Positions 7,123 to 12,995 of a stretch of 35,388 bases of DNA are shown here, piece after piece. Numbering within the stretch: the first letter of the stretch is position 1; each line of letters starts with the position of its first letter. The translations under genes were made by a program, and so were the position numbers. The notes below the pieces were generated by a model. The model searched no databases and was not told where the DNA came from. It saw only the letters and a list, made by a program, of their open reading frames with translations. This DNA comes from a virus: IMG/VR virus record IMGVR_UViG_3300042430_000221, positions 1-35,388 of that record; one strand, written 5' to 3'.

Positions 7123-7413
7123 TCAAACTCCCCTTGACGTTAGATAATCAAAGCGTCCGCCATCATAATCATCTGGCTCGTCCGTGCTATGCAGTTTAAA
7201 TTCTTCCAGCGTTCCCATTGGATCGCAATCAAAGTCGGTAATGACCTCAAGTAGCTCCATGTGCAGATGTTCTGCAATTTCTGGGCGGGTGCTGATATAT
7301 TGGCCGTGGCCGCTTTTAAGCTTTAATTGCTCAAGCCAATCCTTGTGGATGGCATTGATAGCTGTCAGCGCGTCAATTGCAGCTTGGGCTAGTTCGTTGA
7401 TGCTTTGTGTCAT
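7123..7413 (-). CDS. 96-aa hypothetical early protein
   Basis: Starts MTQSINELAQAAIDALTAIN. ATG 7413 has GGAGAG at good spacing; an upstream ATG at 7473 lies among promoter-like sequence and has no ribosome-binding site. The N-terminal half is a long amphipathic helix with coiled-coil character; the C-terminal half is acidic (ITDFDCDPMGTLEEF, STDEPDDYDGG). First gene of the second leftward transcription unit, after the terminator at 7508-7544. Not recognised. Confidence 0.68.
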   Translation of the reverse strand: MTQSINELAQAAIDALTAINAIHKDWLEQLKLKSGHGQYISTRPEIAEHLHMELLEVITDFDCDPMGTLEEFKLHSTDEPDDYDGGRFDYLTSRGV

Positions 7414-7475
7414 GCTACTCTCCGTATTGGCGGGGCAAGGCCCCTTGGTTGATGCCCTCTTATAAAAAGCCATTT

Positions 7476-7504
7476 ATTATATGTAAACAACTTTTTTCAT
7501 CTAA
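7476..7504 (-). promoter_or_regulatory. Candidate leftward promoter for the small-gene cluster
   Basis: Reading leftward, a perfect -10 box TATAAT (7481-7476) follows a weak -35 TTAGAT (7504-7499) with 17 bases between. It lies just after the terminator of the recombination operon and 60 bases before the ATG at 7413. A GC-rich stem (GGGGC-AAG-GCCCC, 7432-7444) is in the predicted leader. The poor -35 suggests an activator or weak promoter. Confidence 0.4.
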
Positions 7505-7507
7505 CAT

Positions 7508-7544
7508 AAAAATAATGGCGGGAAGCGCATTGCCACCCGCCATT
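7508..7544 (-). terminator. Rho-independent terminator of the recombination operon
   Basis: Reading leftward: a perfect 9-bp stem AATGGCGGG (7544-7536) with CCCGCCATT (7522-7514), a 13-base loop, then ATTTTT. It starts 4 bases past the stop of gene 7548 and separates two leftward transcription units. Confidence 0.75.
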
Positions 7545-7547
7545 TTG

Positions 7548-7781
7548 TTAGCGCCAGGTATGTTGCAGAAGCGCAAATTGCCAGCCGTATTTCTTAGCTA
7601 TGCCGACAAAGGATTCGCGTGTTAGCTTATGGTGACCAGTTGCAAGCTGGGCCTTCAGAAGCTTTCGACTGCTTTCGGCAATCTCTGTGTCGATCCTTGC
7701 GCTCTTAGCCTCGAGATAATCAGAAGGTGGAGGAATGTTTCTGGATCGCATTGGCAGTTCGTTGCGAGTTTTAATAGACAT
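7548..7781 (-). CDS. 77-aa hypothetical protein, last gene of recombination operon
   Basis: Start chosen at ATG 7781 (MSIKTRNELPMRSRNIPPPS): GAGG lies 9 bases upstream and overlaps the SSB stop. The longer frame to 7952 would run inside the SSB gene. The protein has a basic, Pro-containing N-terminus, a charged helix (LEAKSARIDTEIAESSRKLL) and a C-terminal LTRESFVGIAKKYGWQFALL segment. Followed by the terminator. Function unknown; position after SSB suggests an accessory to recombination or regulation. Confidence 0.6.
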   Translation of the reverse strand: MSIKTRNELPMRSRNIPPPSDYLEAKSARIDTEIAESSRKLLKAQLATGHHKLTRESFVGIAKKYGWQFALLQHTWR

Positions 7782-7791
7782 GGCTGCATCC

Positions 7792-8175
7792 TCAAAATGG
7801 AACGTCTGAATCCAGATCATCATCGTATGAAGTATGCTGATTCTGGCTAGGCGCACTGGATTGCGTGTTGCTTGCACCAGCTTCAGATCGTGGAGCAGTG
7901 TCGATGCTACCGACCCGCACATTATACTGTGGCTTGCCTTCGTATTCGTCATGCGTCAGGTCGCCAATGATAAACACTTTGGTTCCCTTCTTTAGACTGC
8001 CAGAGAATGATTCCGCCGCTTTTCCCCACAAGCTGCACCGATACCAAACGCTGCCAGCATCTTTGCCAAATCCGTTCTTAACGGCTACGTTAAAGCTCAA
8101 AACCTTGCTGTCACGAGTGTCGCGTAACTCAGCATCCTTGCCTACGTTTCCTGATATTATAACTTGCTGTGTCAT
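7792..8175 (-). CDS. ssb: Single-stranded DNA-binding protein
   Basis: 127 aa. An OB-fold core of about 93 residues (QQVIISGNVGKDAELRDT; VLSFNVAVKNGFGKD; WYRCSLWGKAAESFSGSLKKG; VFIIGDLT) is followed by a disordered Ser/Gln/Asn linker and the acidic tip DDDLDSDVPF, the usual docking site for partner proteins. GGGAGG in the end of the GapR gene serves as ribosome-binding site. In an operon with ERF, YqaJ exonuclease and NinB, it protects single strands during recombination and replication. Shorter than bacterial SSB (~170 aa), as usual in phages. Confidence 0.92.
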   Translation of the reverse strand: MTQQVIISGNVGKDAELRDTRDSKVLSFNVAVKNGFGKDAGSVWYRCSLWGKAAESFSGSLKKGTKVFIIGDLTHDEYEGKPQYNVRVGSIDTAPRSEAGASNTQSSAPSQNQHTSYDDDLDSDVPF

Positions 8176-8178
8176 GGC

Positions 8179-8412
8179 TTAACCTCCCAATGCGTTCATG
8201 TATGTTTCAAGCAGGACTTCGTATTCTGCTCGTTCGTTCTTTTCCATCTTGCGAAGGCGGATCACAGCGCGAAGGATTTTAACATCGTATCCGTGTCCCT
8301 TTGCCTCGCTGTAAATCTCTCTAATGCTGTCGGAGATAGTTTTCTTTTCTTCCTCCTGGCGTTCAATGCGCTCAATTAGCAAACGCAGCATATCATCATT
8401 CATATCACTCAT
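8179..8412 (-). CDS. gapR: GapR-like DNA-binding protein (DUF2312/UPF0335)
   Basis: 77 aa from ATG 8412, with GGAG 8 bases upstream; a GTG at 8421 is possible but too close to that site. The sequence [40 protein letters not shown] and [13 protein letters not shown] is a clear DUF2312 match. GapR is an alphaproteobacterial nucleoid protein that clamps overtwisted DNA ahead of forks and stimulates type II topoisomerases. It overlaps the NinB stop and supplies the SSB ribosome-binding site. Likely role here: managing supercoils during phage replication, or competing with host GapR (inference). Confidence 0.88.
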   Translation of the reverse strand: MSDMNDDMLRLLIERIERQEEEKKTISDSIREIYSEAKGHGYDVKILRAVIRLRKMEKNERAEYEVLLETYMNALGG

Positions 8413-8785
8413 ATTCTTCACTCCATTTTATATCGTGTTTGCTTCCATAAAAATACATATATTCAATTAAATCAGCCATTTGTGTTTTGCTTAGGTTCGA
8501 TGACCTAAAGCCGATTGGGAATGGCTTATTGTCCAGGCCGTTTTCAAACTGCACCTCATGCCCACAAGCAGCCATAAAGATTGCTTTCCATACCTCTGGA
8601 ACATGAGTGCGGCCCTCTGGCTTCTGTCTGCTAACGTCTGAGATCATGGCCCACATTTTATTGTTCTGATGCAGTGACCTTTGTTCAGGCGATATTTTGA
8701 CCACCGCATTGATTGGCGCTTTGTCAATTAACTGGTGCGCCAACCTTCTTTGATGCTCACCACGAAGCCAAACAGTTTGCGTCAT
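8405..8785 (-). CDS. ninB: NinB/Orf-family recombination mediator
   Basis: 126 aa. The core [20 protein letters not shown] and later [20 protein letters not shown] with [12 protein letters not shown] match the NinB family. Lambda Orf (NinB) binds single-stranded DNA and SSB and substitutes for RecFOR in loading recombinase. Start and stop overlap the neighbours (ATGA with the HNH gene). Its placement with SSB, YqaJ and ERF matches this role. Confidence 0.88.
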   Translation of the reverse strand: MTQTVWLRGEHQRRLAHQLIDKAPINAVVKISPEQRSLHQNNKMWAMISDVSRQKPEGRTHVPEVWKAIFMAACGHEVQFENGLDNKPFPIGFRSSNLSKTQMADLIEYMYFYGSKHDIKWSEEYE

Positions 8786-9114
8786 TGGCTTTGAGCCTCT
8801 TTAATCTCACGCGCCTTTGGGCTGGCTTTGCAGAATGCTTCTATCAGGGCCTCTACGTCGATGCCCTTCCAGAACGTCTGCTCACCAACTGTATGCTGCT
8901 GGCCGTGATGTTCGCGGCATAATGGGACTACTCGCCAATCATCTGGCTTTTGTCCCATCCCTGCACCGCTACCATTACGAACGTGAGCGCATTCGATTGG
9001 CATCTGCTGGCAACCATCTATTGAGCAATGGAATGATCGAATGAAGTTCAAGTGCCCCTGGGAGCGCCAGCGCGATGAACGCTTAGGCTTCTTGGCAATG
9101 CGGTTAGGCAGCAT
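8782..9114 (-). CDS. HNH-like nuclease of the DUF968/YbcO type
   Basis: 110 aa from ATG 9114, which overlaps the stop of the winged-helix gene; longer forms to 9156 lie inside that gene. The N-terminus is strongly basic (NRIAKKPKRSSRWRSQGHLN). The core CSIDGC ... ECAHVRNGSGAGMGQKPDDW ... PLCREHHGQQH ... GEQTFW is the compact zinc/His nuclease fold of DUF968/YbcO proteins. In lambdoid phages such proteins sit near ninB and may process branched DNA in place of Rap or RusA; here that is inference. Not a homing nuclease: it lies in the operon with coupled starts. Confidence 0.8.
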   Translation of the reverse strand: MLPNRIAKKPKRSSRWRSQGHLNFIRSFHCSIDGCQQMPIECAHVRNGSGAGMGQKPDDWRVVPLCREHHGQQHTVGEQTFWKGIDVEALIEAFCKASPKAREIKEAQSQ

Positions 9115-9325
9115 CTTCAAGCACCAAGCTATATTCAGCGATGTAAGATGATTCACCCCAGCGATTTACAACCTCAACCTTTTTGGTTTTAATCTTATGC
9201 CCAGCCTTACGCAGATCATTAATCCTCGATGCCAAGCGATAAACCCCTAGCTCATGCAGTGCTACCATTGGACGGATTGGCCCGACTGCTAACAGATGAT
9301 CGTATATTCTTTCGTTCTGTGTCAT
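9104..9325 (-). CDS. Winged-helix protein (HTH_39-like)
   Basis: 73 aa. MTQNERIYDHLLAVGPIRPM, ALHELGVYRLASRINDLRKA and GHKIKTKKVEVVNRWGESSY are the helices, recognition helix and wing of the small phage helix-turn-helix family HTH_39. Start overlaps the exonuclease stop (ATGA). Likely regulates early genes or assists the recombination complex on DNA; direct role unknown. Confidence 0.8.
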   Translation of the reverse strand: MTQNERIYDHLLAVGPIRPMVALHELGVYRLASRINDLRKAGHKIKTKKVEVVNRWGESSYIAEYSLVLEDAA

Positions 9326-9954
9326 TTTGATTCTCCCAACTCTAATAACGCTTTTACGTCTACGTCAACTTCCACAAGGAATGCAGCAACCTCTGATTCT
9401 AGAATTGCAAGCATATCATTGTCACGTTCAATCCGCTGGATGTAGAGCGATAGATTGTCTGGCATCCGTGGATCAAAGCTCACAAAATCGCACCACTGCC
9501 TATCAGCGCAAGCCATCTGCCATTGCATTTGGAGTATATATTTGTGTGCAATTTGATTGTTTTTGAGCACTTCTATGTGTGTGCTACTGTTTGGGCATTT
9601 AATCTCTATGCACCCATCATCCCCTACAAGCCCATCTGGGCTGGCGTGGGAGCCTATAATGGTGGGATGCTTATACAGCCCTACCTCAAGCACTTCATTG
9701 CCTGTAACGAAGCTGTAGGCAGTTCTGGCTTCTTCTTCTTTCTCCACTCCCCAGATCATAGCGGCGCTGCTAAAGCTTTCTTCCTGCCGACCCGTAAGCC
9801 GTTCGATTACAAGCTTCGCCTGTAAGTTAGCGCGAGATGCTCCCCAGCCAGATTTGGTCTTAGCTAGTGCGTCTGCAAGTTGGGAAGCGCCAAGGCTTCC
9901 ACAACGTGCTGCAAACCATTCTGGGCTGCGTTGGATAATAGCTGCGTCTGTCAT
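9322..9954 (-). CDS. YqaJ-family (lambda-exonuclease-like) recombination exonuclease
   Basis: 210 aa. The N-terminal QRSPEWFAARCGSLGAS is the YqaJ signature. Active-site residues of the PD-(D/E)XK fold are visible: D in SPDGLVGDDG, then E and K in CIEIKCP, followed by the conserved Gln-rich helix YILQMQWQMACADR. Such enzymes degrade one strand of a duplex end to give 3' tails for an annealase. It is coupled by ATGA to the ERF gene, as expected for a two-component recombination system. Confidence 0.92.
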   Translation of the reverse strand: MTDAAIIQRSPEWFAARCGSLGASQLADALAKTKSGWGASRANLQAKLVIERLTGRQEESFSSAAMIWGVEKEEEARTAYSFVTGNEVLEVGLYKHPTIIGSHASPDGLVGDDGCIEIKCPNSSTHIEVLKNNQIAHKYILQMQWQMACADRQWCDFVSFDPRMPDNLSLYIQRIERDNDMLAILESEVAAFLVEVDVDVKALLELGESK

Positions 9955-10520
9955 GCTGCTTTCCCCAACTTCTTTACCAATGCAGTATGAACCACATTGA
10001 ATTGGCTTTCAGGGACTGATTCAAGAGCGTCAATTTTGTAATGCTTGCAGAGCACATCTACATCTGTTTTGGTCTTTTCTACCAAAGATTGCAATGAATC
10101 AAACTGCGCTTTGCTAATGTAGCGAATGCTTGGCGTGTCTTTATTCTTTCCCGTGGTAGCATCCAGTGCGTCATGCTCGACAATGCAAAGGGCTGCTGTC
10201 CAGAGGTAGCGGGTTGAGTAAGTCTCACATGCGCCAATGTTCTGAATCTCATGGCAACCTTTAAGATTGGCTGAACCCATTGGGCTGTGAATGATAACCT
10301 GTGAACCATCTTCTACATCAACGATATGCATTGACGCTGTGCTTTCGGAAAAGCTAATAACCGCGCAAAGCCCAACATCATTAAAGATTCGCAGGGCTGG
10401 GACAAGAAAATCGGAAAGCTCAAAGTATTTATATCCAGCAAAAGTATTCTGCCCAGACTTCTTTAGCGGTAAAGCATGAAACGCTAATCGCGCCTCGTTT
10501 AGTTTTTTATGAATCGGCAT
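9951..10520 (-). CDS. erf: ERF-superfamily single-strand annealing protein
   Basis: 189 aa. IHKKLNEARLAFHALPLKKS, GYKYFELSDFLVPALRIFND and MGSANLKGCHEIQNIGACET followed by YSTRYLWTAALCIVEHDALD are characteristic of ERF proteins (P22 Erf family). These form rings on single strands and anneal complementary DNA, often circularising or recombining phage genomes. The C-terminal ~60 residues are a less conserved tail. AAGGAG precedes the ATG. Works with the downstream YqaJ exonuclease, SSB and NinB. Confidence 0.92.
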   Translation of the reverse strand: MPIHKKLNEARLAFHALPLKKSGQNTFAGYKYFELSDFLVPALRIFNDVGLCAVISFSESTASMHIVDVEDGSQVIIHSPMGSANLKGCHEIQNIGACETYSTRYLWTAALCIVEHDALDATTGKNKDTPSIRYISKAQFDSLQSLVEKTKTDVDVLCKHYKIDALESVPESQFNVVHTALVKKLGKAA

Positions 10521-10531
10521 TCTATTTCTCC

Positions 10532-10738
10532 TTATGCAAAACGTGGATATTTAAAGCGGATCGGTTCTGCTGACCAATTCCGAATCGTCATAACGTCACC
10601 TATAAGCTCGGCTAGGTGTTCACCATAGTTTGCGTGGCAAGCGCCAGCATTGATTGCCATCTCAACAAAGTCGCATGGCAAGCATTCAAATGTGTCGGTC
10701 ATGGTGTGACCACAAACTGTGCATTTTTCTTTCGGCAT
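10532..10738 (-). CDS. 68-aa zinc-ribbon-like protein, first gene of leftward operon
   Basis: Start chosen at ATG 10738 with AAGGAAG upstream; the frame extends to 10780 without a site. MPKEKCTVCGHTMTDTFECL followed by PCDF gives two CxxC knuckles (CTVC and CLPC), then a helix with MAINAGACHANYGEHLAELI. Probably binds one zinc. It lies first after the divergent control region, so it is the earliest leftward product. No family recognised. Confidence 0.7.
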   Translation of the reverse strand: MPKEKCTVCGHTMTDTFECLPCDFVEMAINAGACHANYGEHLAELIGDVMTIRNWSAEPIRFKYPRFA

Positions 10739-10828
10739 GGTTGCTTCCTTTTTATTTTGTAAATACCTTGTAAACATCATGAACGGGAATTAAAAGCGTT
10801 TTTTATCGCAAAACGAAAGAAAAGTTAA
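10739..10828. promoter_or_regulatory. Divergent early control region with tandem TTGTAAA repeats
   Basis: This 90-bp region separates the leftward recombination operon from the rightward replication operon, the position of pL/pR-like promoters. TTGTAAA occurs at 10757-10763 and 10768-10774, 11 bp apart, so on one face of the helix: a candidate operator for the HTH protein encoded next door. A possible rightward promoter is TTGTAA (10768) with TAAAAG (10791) at 17 bases. The leftward promoter was not resolved. Confidence 0.45.
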
Positions 10829-11035
10829 ATGGACTATACCGCACACGCAATTGCAGAGCTTTACGCTGTGGCAAAGCATCACAATATCAAGGCTTATGAG
10901 ATTGCCAACGAAGCTGGCATCACTCGCGTCACGCTATCTAACTGGAAGAACAAACGCAGCGAACCAATGCTGGGCGCATACCTGGCAGCGTTTCATGCAC
11001 TCGAGCGCATAATTGCAGCCAGGGCAGTCGATTGA
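10829..11035 (+). CDS. Cro/C1-type helix-turn-helix regulator
   Basis: 68 aa. Residues ~8-50 (ELYAVAKHHNIKAYEIANEA and GITRVTLSNWKNKRSEPMLG) form a Cro/XRE HTH with recognition helix TRVTLSNWKNKR. The rest is a single helix, so it probably acts as a dimer with no ligand or cleavage domain. First gene of the rightward operon, placed like cro in lambda, and the likely reader of the tandem repeats upstream. No CI-like partner is visible. Confidence 0.78.
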   Translation: MDYTAHAIAELYAVAKHHNIKAYEIANEAGITRVTLSNWKNKRSEPMLGAYLAAFHALERIIAARAVD

Positions 11036-11037
11036 TC

Positions 11038-11382
11038 ATGAAGCGATTCGGTAAATACCGCGCTGTCAAGGCGCAGTGCAATGCTGGTCACACGCATGAT
11101 AGCAAGCGTGAAGCCCTGTGTTGCAATGAGCTTCACATATTGCAAGCGGCTGGTGAGATAAGTGATCTGACGATCCACCCGACATATTATTTCGTCATCA
11201 ATGGCAAGCAGCTAAAGCATCCTAATGGTAGGCGCGTTGCTTATAAATCTGACTTTGAATATGTTGAAAACGGTATGTTAGTGACCCACGAAGTTAAGGG
11301 AGTCGTTGTCAGAGATTGGCCCCTGCGCCGCGCTGTCTTTAAGGCTCTGTTCCCGAATCACGATCTACGGGAGACCAAATAA
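11038..11382 (+). CDS. DUF1064 family putative endonuclease
   Basis: 114 aa from ATG 11038, two bases after the HTH stop. Family features: FGKYRAVK, THDSKREALCCNELHILQAA, GEISDLTIHPTYYF, YKSDFEYVENGMLVTHEVKG. The E in SKREA and the D / E-x-K in SDFEY...HEVKG fit a minimal PD-(D/E)XK nuclease core. DUF1064 proteins lie in phage replication operons and are thought to process recombination or replication intermediates; activity is not proven. Confidence 0.82.
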   Translation: MKRFGKYRAVKAQCNAGHTHDSKREALCCNELHILQAAGEISDLTIHPTYYFVINGKQLKHPNGRRVAYKSDFEYVENGMLVTHEVKGVVVRDWPLRRAVFKALFPNHDLRETK

Positions 11383-11405
11383 AAATGGGTGACCGAAGCC
11401 ACCCA
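11377..11405 (-). terminator. Leftward intrinsic terminator with UUCG tetraloop
   Basis: On the minus strand TGGGTGGC - TTCG - GTCACCCA forms an 8-bp stem with one G-U pair and a stable UUCG loop, then TTTTTATTT. On the plus strand the G-U becomes an A-C mismatch and no T-run follows, so the leftward reading is better. No leftward gene lies to its right, so it probably ends a leftward non-coding RNA. Confidence 0.6.
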
Positions 11406-11413
11406 AGGTTGTT

Positions 11414-11442
11414 TTGGCAAGGAGCACCAAGCGGCGGATAAT
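11414..11442 (+). promoter_or_regulatory. Predicted sigma-70 promoter for the replication genes
   Basis: TTGGCA (11414-11419) and GATAAT (11437-11442) are separated by exactly 17 bases, each one mismatch from consensus. It lies just after the leftward terminator and would start a transcript near 11449 that carries a ~140-base leader before the leader ORF at 11588 and the initiator gene. Confidence 0.6.
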
Positions 11443-11587
11443 ACGGAAAAACTGTGCGCTGGTCAATGATGTATAAATTCGCTTTTATAAATCACGGAAT
11501 GCGGTTATATAAGAGCGAGCGGGGAATGCTGAAAAAGCAAAAGCACTCGACCCGCTCTAACAACGCCTAACACAGGAAGGCATCGCT

Positions 11588-11638
11588 ATGTTGTGTAATA
11601 CACGCCACAGAACCATCACGCAAGACTTTGCGTCATGA
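11588..11638 (+). CDS. 16-aa leader peptide coupled to the replication initiator
   Basis: ATG 11588 follows a strong AGGAAGG at good spacing and encodes MLCNTRHRTITQDFAS. Its TGA overlaps the ATG of the initiator gene (ATGA). The initiator ATG has no Shine-Dalgarno of its own, so it appears to depend on translation of this short ORF. The ORF also contains an 11-bp palindrome, GTGTAATACAC (11593-11603). Leader ORFs of this kind control plasmid replication proteins. Confidence 0.55.
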   Translation: MLCNTRHRTITQDFAS

Positions 11639-12333
11639 GTATCAAATTAATGACAGCAGTATGGGATAGGGAAGACCTATCATCTACGCAAAAGCTTGTC
11701 CTTCTGTCTTTGGCAGATTGGGCAAACGATGAAGGTTTGTGCTGGCCTTCAATTGAGCGAGTAGCTAAAAAATCATCATTAAAAAAACGGGCTGTTCAAC
11801 TGGCAATTAGATCGCTGGAAGAAATGCAGTTTATTCGCCGTGAAGAAGTGATCGGCAAGGGCAATAGGTATTGGATTCAGATACCCATGCAGCAAATGCA
11901 CCCGTGCACTAAAGACATACCACCCGTGCACCAGATGCATGAGACCCCTGCACCAGATGCACCCAATACATTAAAGATACATCAATTAACCACCAAGTAT
12001 ATAATAGAGGGGTATCCAGTTTGGTTGCCGATTGATTCTTGGAAGGGTTGGGTGGAGATGCGAAAGCAACGCAAGCGCCCATTAACCGATAGAGCAAAAG
12101 CACGGGCGTTCACCAAGCTGGAAGCCCTGCACTTGGCAGGACACGACATAAACGAATTGCTAGATCGTTCGACAATCAACGGCTGGCTGGATATATACGA
12201 ACCGAAAGGCGCGACCAATGCAGGAAATAGCAAACACGCAGCAGAGCCAACCAACCCAATGGTCAGAGCAGTCATTGCCAGCCAAGCTAGACGAGCTGCT
12301 GATGGGGAGCGACCTACCGACGATTGGGCCTAA
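11635..12333 (+). CDS. Replication initiator, lambda-O-like (HTH_36 type)
   Basis: 232 aa. Residues 1-82 (MTAVWDREDLSSTQKLVLLS; NDEGLCWPSIERVAKKSSLK; KRAVQLAIRSLEEMQFIRRE) are a helix-turn-helix/winged domain as in phage O-type initiators. Residues ~84-128 are a His/Pro/Met-rich linker whose DNA carries iterons (see 11888). Residues ~129-185 (LPIDSWKGWVEMRKQRKRPL; AKARAFTKLEALHLAGHDIN; STINGWLDIYEP) are a C-terminal domain that in O-like proteins contacts the helicase loader. Expected to bind the internal iterons and start replication. Overlaps gene 12218 by 116 bases. Confidence 0.82.
   Translation: MSIKLMTAVWDREDLSSTQKLVLLSLADWANDEGLCWPSIERVAKKSSLKKRAVQLAIRSLEEMQFIRREEVIGKGNRYWIQIPMQQMHPCTKDIPPVHQMHETPAPDAPNTLKIHQLTTKYIIEGYPVWLPIDSWKGWVEMRKQRKRPLTDRAKARAFTKLEALHLAGHDINELLDRSTINGWLDIYEPKGATNAGNSKHAAEPTNPMVRAVIASQARRAADGERPTDDWA
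11888..12010. other. Candidate replication origin: four iterons plus AT-rich flank inside the initiator gene
   Basis: Imperfect direct repeats start at 11888, 11905, 11927 and 11949, each beginning TGCA. The first unit is 17 bp, the next two 22 bp. TGCACCAGATGCA is identical at 11927 and 11949; TGCAGCAAATGCA is at 11888; CACCCGTGCAC is identical at 11899 and 11921, again 22 bp apart. An AT-rich stretch follows (11964-12010, including ATACATTAAAGATACATC and TATATAATAG). This is the lambda ori design: iterons and a melting region within gene O. Confidence 0.62.
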
Positions 12334-12748
12334 GTCGGCTGAGACCCTTCAACAGTTTGTTGATGCCGCTAGACCACCAATGCCCGAGCGCGAACAGGTG
12401 GAGGTCATGATCGCCAAGCTATCATTAGCCACTGCCAGCCAGAAGCGCAGTCAGGAAGAAGAAGCAGAGCGCCTGGAGCTATATTGGCTGACGTTGCGAA
12501 TTTATCCCTTGGTCGATCTTCGAAGTGCGTTTCTAAAGCTACTGCGAACGTGCAAGTTTATGCCAACACCAGCGGAGATAGATTCGGTTGTTCAGAATGA
12601 AGGCTATGATCGCAGACGCAAGATCAATCGCGCCAAGCATCTCTTGATGATCCACTATCGTGATTATGAGCCGCCCCAAGAATATGTCACAGCCCTAGAG
12701 CTTGAAGATTTAAGAAGGAATCTGGAAATTGGCACAGCCCACAAATAG
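12218..12748 (+). CDS. Possible helicase loader / replication protein P-like
   Basis: 176 aa, overlapping the initiator gene by 116 bases in another frame; AAAGG lies before ATG 12218. Later starts at 12302 or 12377 are possible but have no better site. Conserved-looking part: ELYWLTLRIYPLVDLRSAFL, KLLRTCKFMPTPAEIDSVV, a pattern found in proteins following O-like initiators. The N-terminal 50 residues are low-complexity and the C-terminus is a basic helix (GYDRRRKINRAKHLL). No ATPase motif. The loader role is from position; sequence alone does not prove it. Confidence 0.6.
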   Translation: MQEIANTQQSQPTQWSEQSLPAKLDELLMGSDLPTIGPKSAETLQQFVDAARPPMPEREQVEVMIAKLSLATASQKRSQEEEAERLELYWLTLRIYPLVDLRSAFLKLLRTCKFMPTPAEIDSVVQNEGYDRRRKINRAKHLLMIHYRDYEPPQEYVTALELEDLRRNLEIGTAHK

Positions 12749-12905
12749 CGCAGCTACCAGTTTGATGTGCGACCTAGCCAAGTATCAGTCAGGAAGTATA
12801 TCACTGAATGATATACGCCAGAACTGGGCAAATGGTAAGTATGCTGAAGCGCCAAGAGAATGGGCTATTGCTGCGATTGAAGAAGCGAAGAAGCAGAAAT
12901 CATAA
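12729..12905 (+). CDS. Small hypothetical protein in replication operon (46-58 aa)
   Basis: A short frame overlapping the end of gene 12218. TTG 12729 follows GGAATCTGGAAA; ATG 12765 has no site. From the ATG the protein reads MCDLAKYQSGSISLNDIRQN through WAIAAIEEAKKQKS, with helices and a basic tail, codon use like its neighbours. Such short genes are common in nin-like regions. Function unknown. Confidence 0.42.
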   Translation: MAQPTNSAATSLMCDLAKYQSGSISLNDIRQNWANGKYAEAPREWAIAAIEEAKKQKS

Positions 12906-12916
12906 TTAATTGAACA

Positions 12917-12948
12917 ATACGCTTTACACAGAAATCTGTTGAGCGTAT
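12917..12948. promoter_or_regulatory. Nested inverted repeat upstream of the DnaA-like gene
   Basis: ATACGCT (12917-12923) pairs with AGCGTAT (12942-12948), and inside it ACAGA (12928-12932) pairs with TCTGT (12935-12939). No T-run follows on either strand, so it is not a terminator. It could be an operator, a cruciform or an mRNA structure controlling gene 12996. Confidence 0.5.
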
Positions 12949-12995
12949 GAAAATACATCAGCTAGGGGATGCTTCCCGCCAACATGGAGACTGAA

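Larger units (their letters stand above)
11377..11590 (-). ncRNA. Candidate leftward antisense RNA upstream of the initiator gene (OOP-like position)
   Basis: The stretch 11406-11587 has no convincing gene. Two hairpins both fold better as leftward RNA: the terminator at 11377-11405 and a 14-bp stem at 11557-11517 (GAGCGGG / CCCGCTC plus GAGTGCT / AGCATTC, 2-base bulge, 11-base loop). Each has a G-U pair leftward where the rightward strand has A-C. A possible leftward promoter is TTGCGT with TATTAC (11600-11595), 17 bases apart; another weak one is TTTTCA with TATATA (11511-11506). Lambda OOP RNA occupies the same place. The RNA boundaries are guesses. Confidence 0.33.

Noticed and set aside
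7413-7473. Longer N-terminus for gene 7123 starting at 7473
   Set aside because: No Shine-Dalgarno, overlaps the predicted promoter leader and a GC hairpin; ATG 7413 has GGAGAG.
11466-11570. 34-codon basic ORF (MMYKFAFINHGMRLYKSE...) in the leader region
   Set aside because: No Shine-Dalgarno, and the sequence is better explained by the hairpin and control elements it overlaps.
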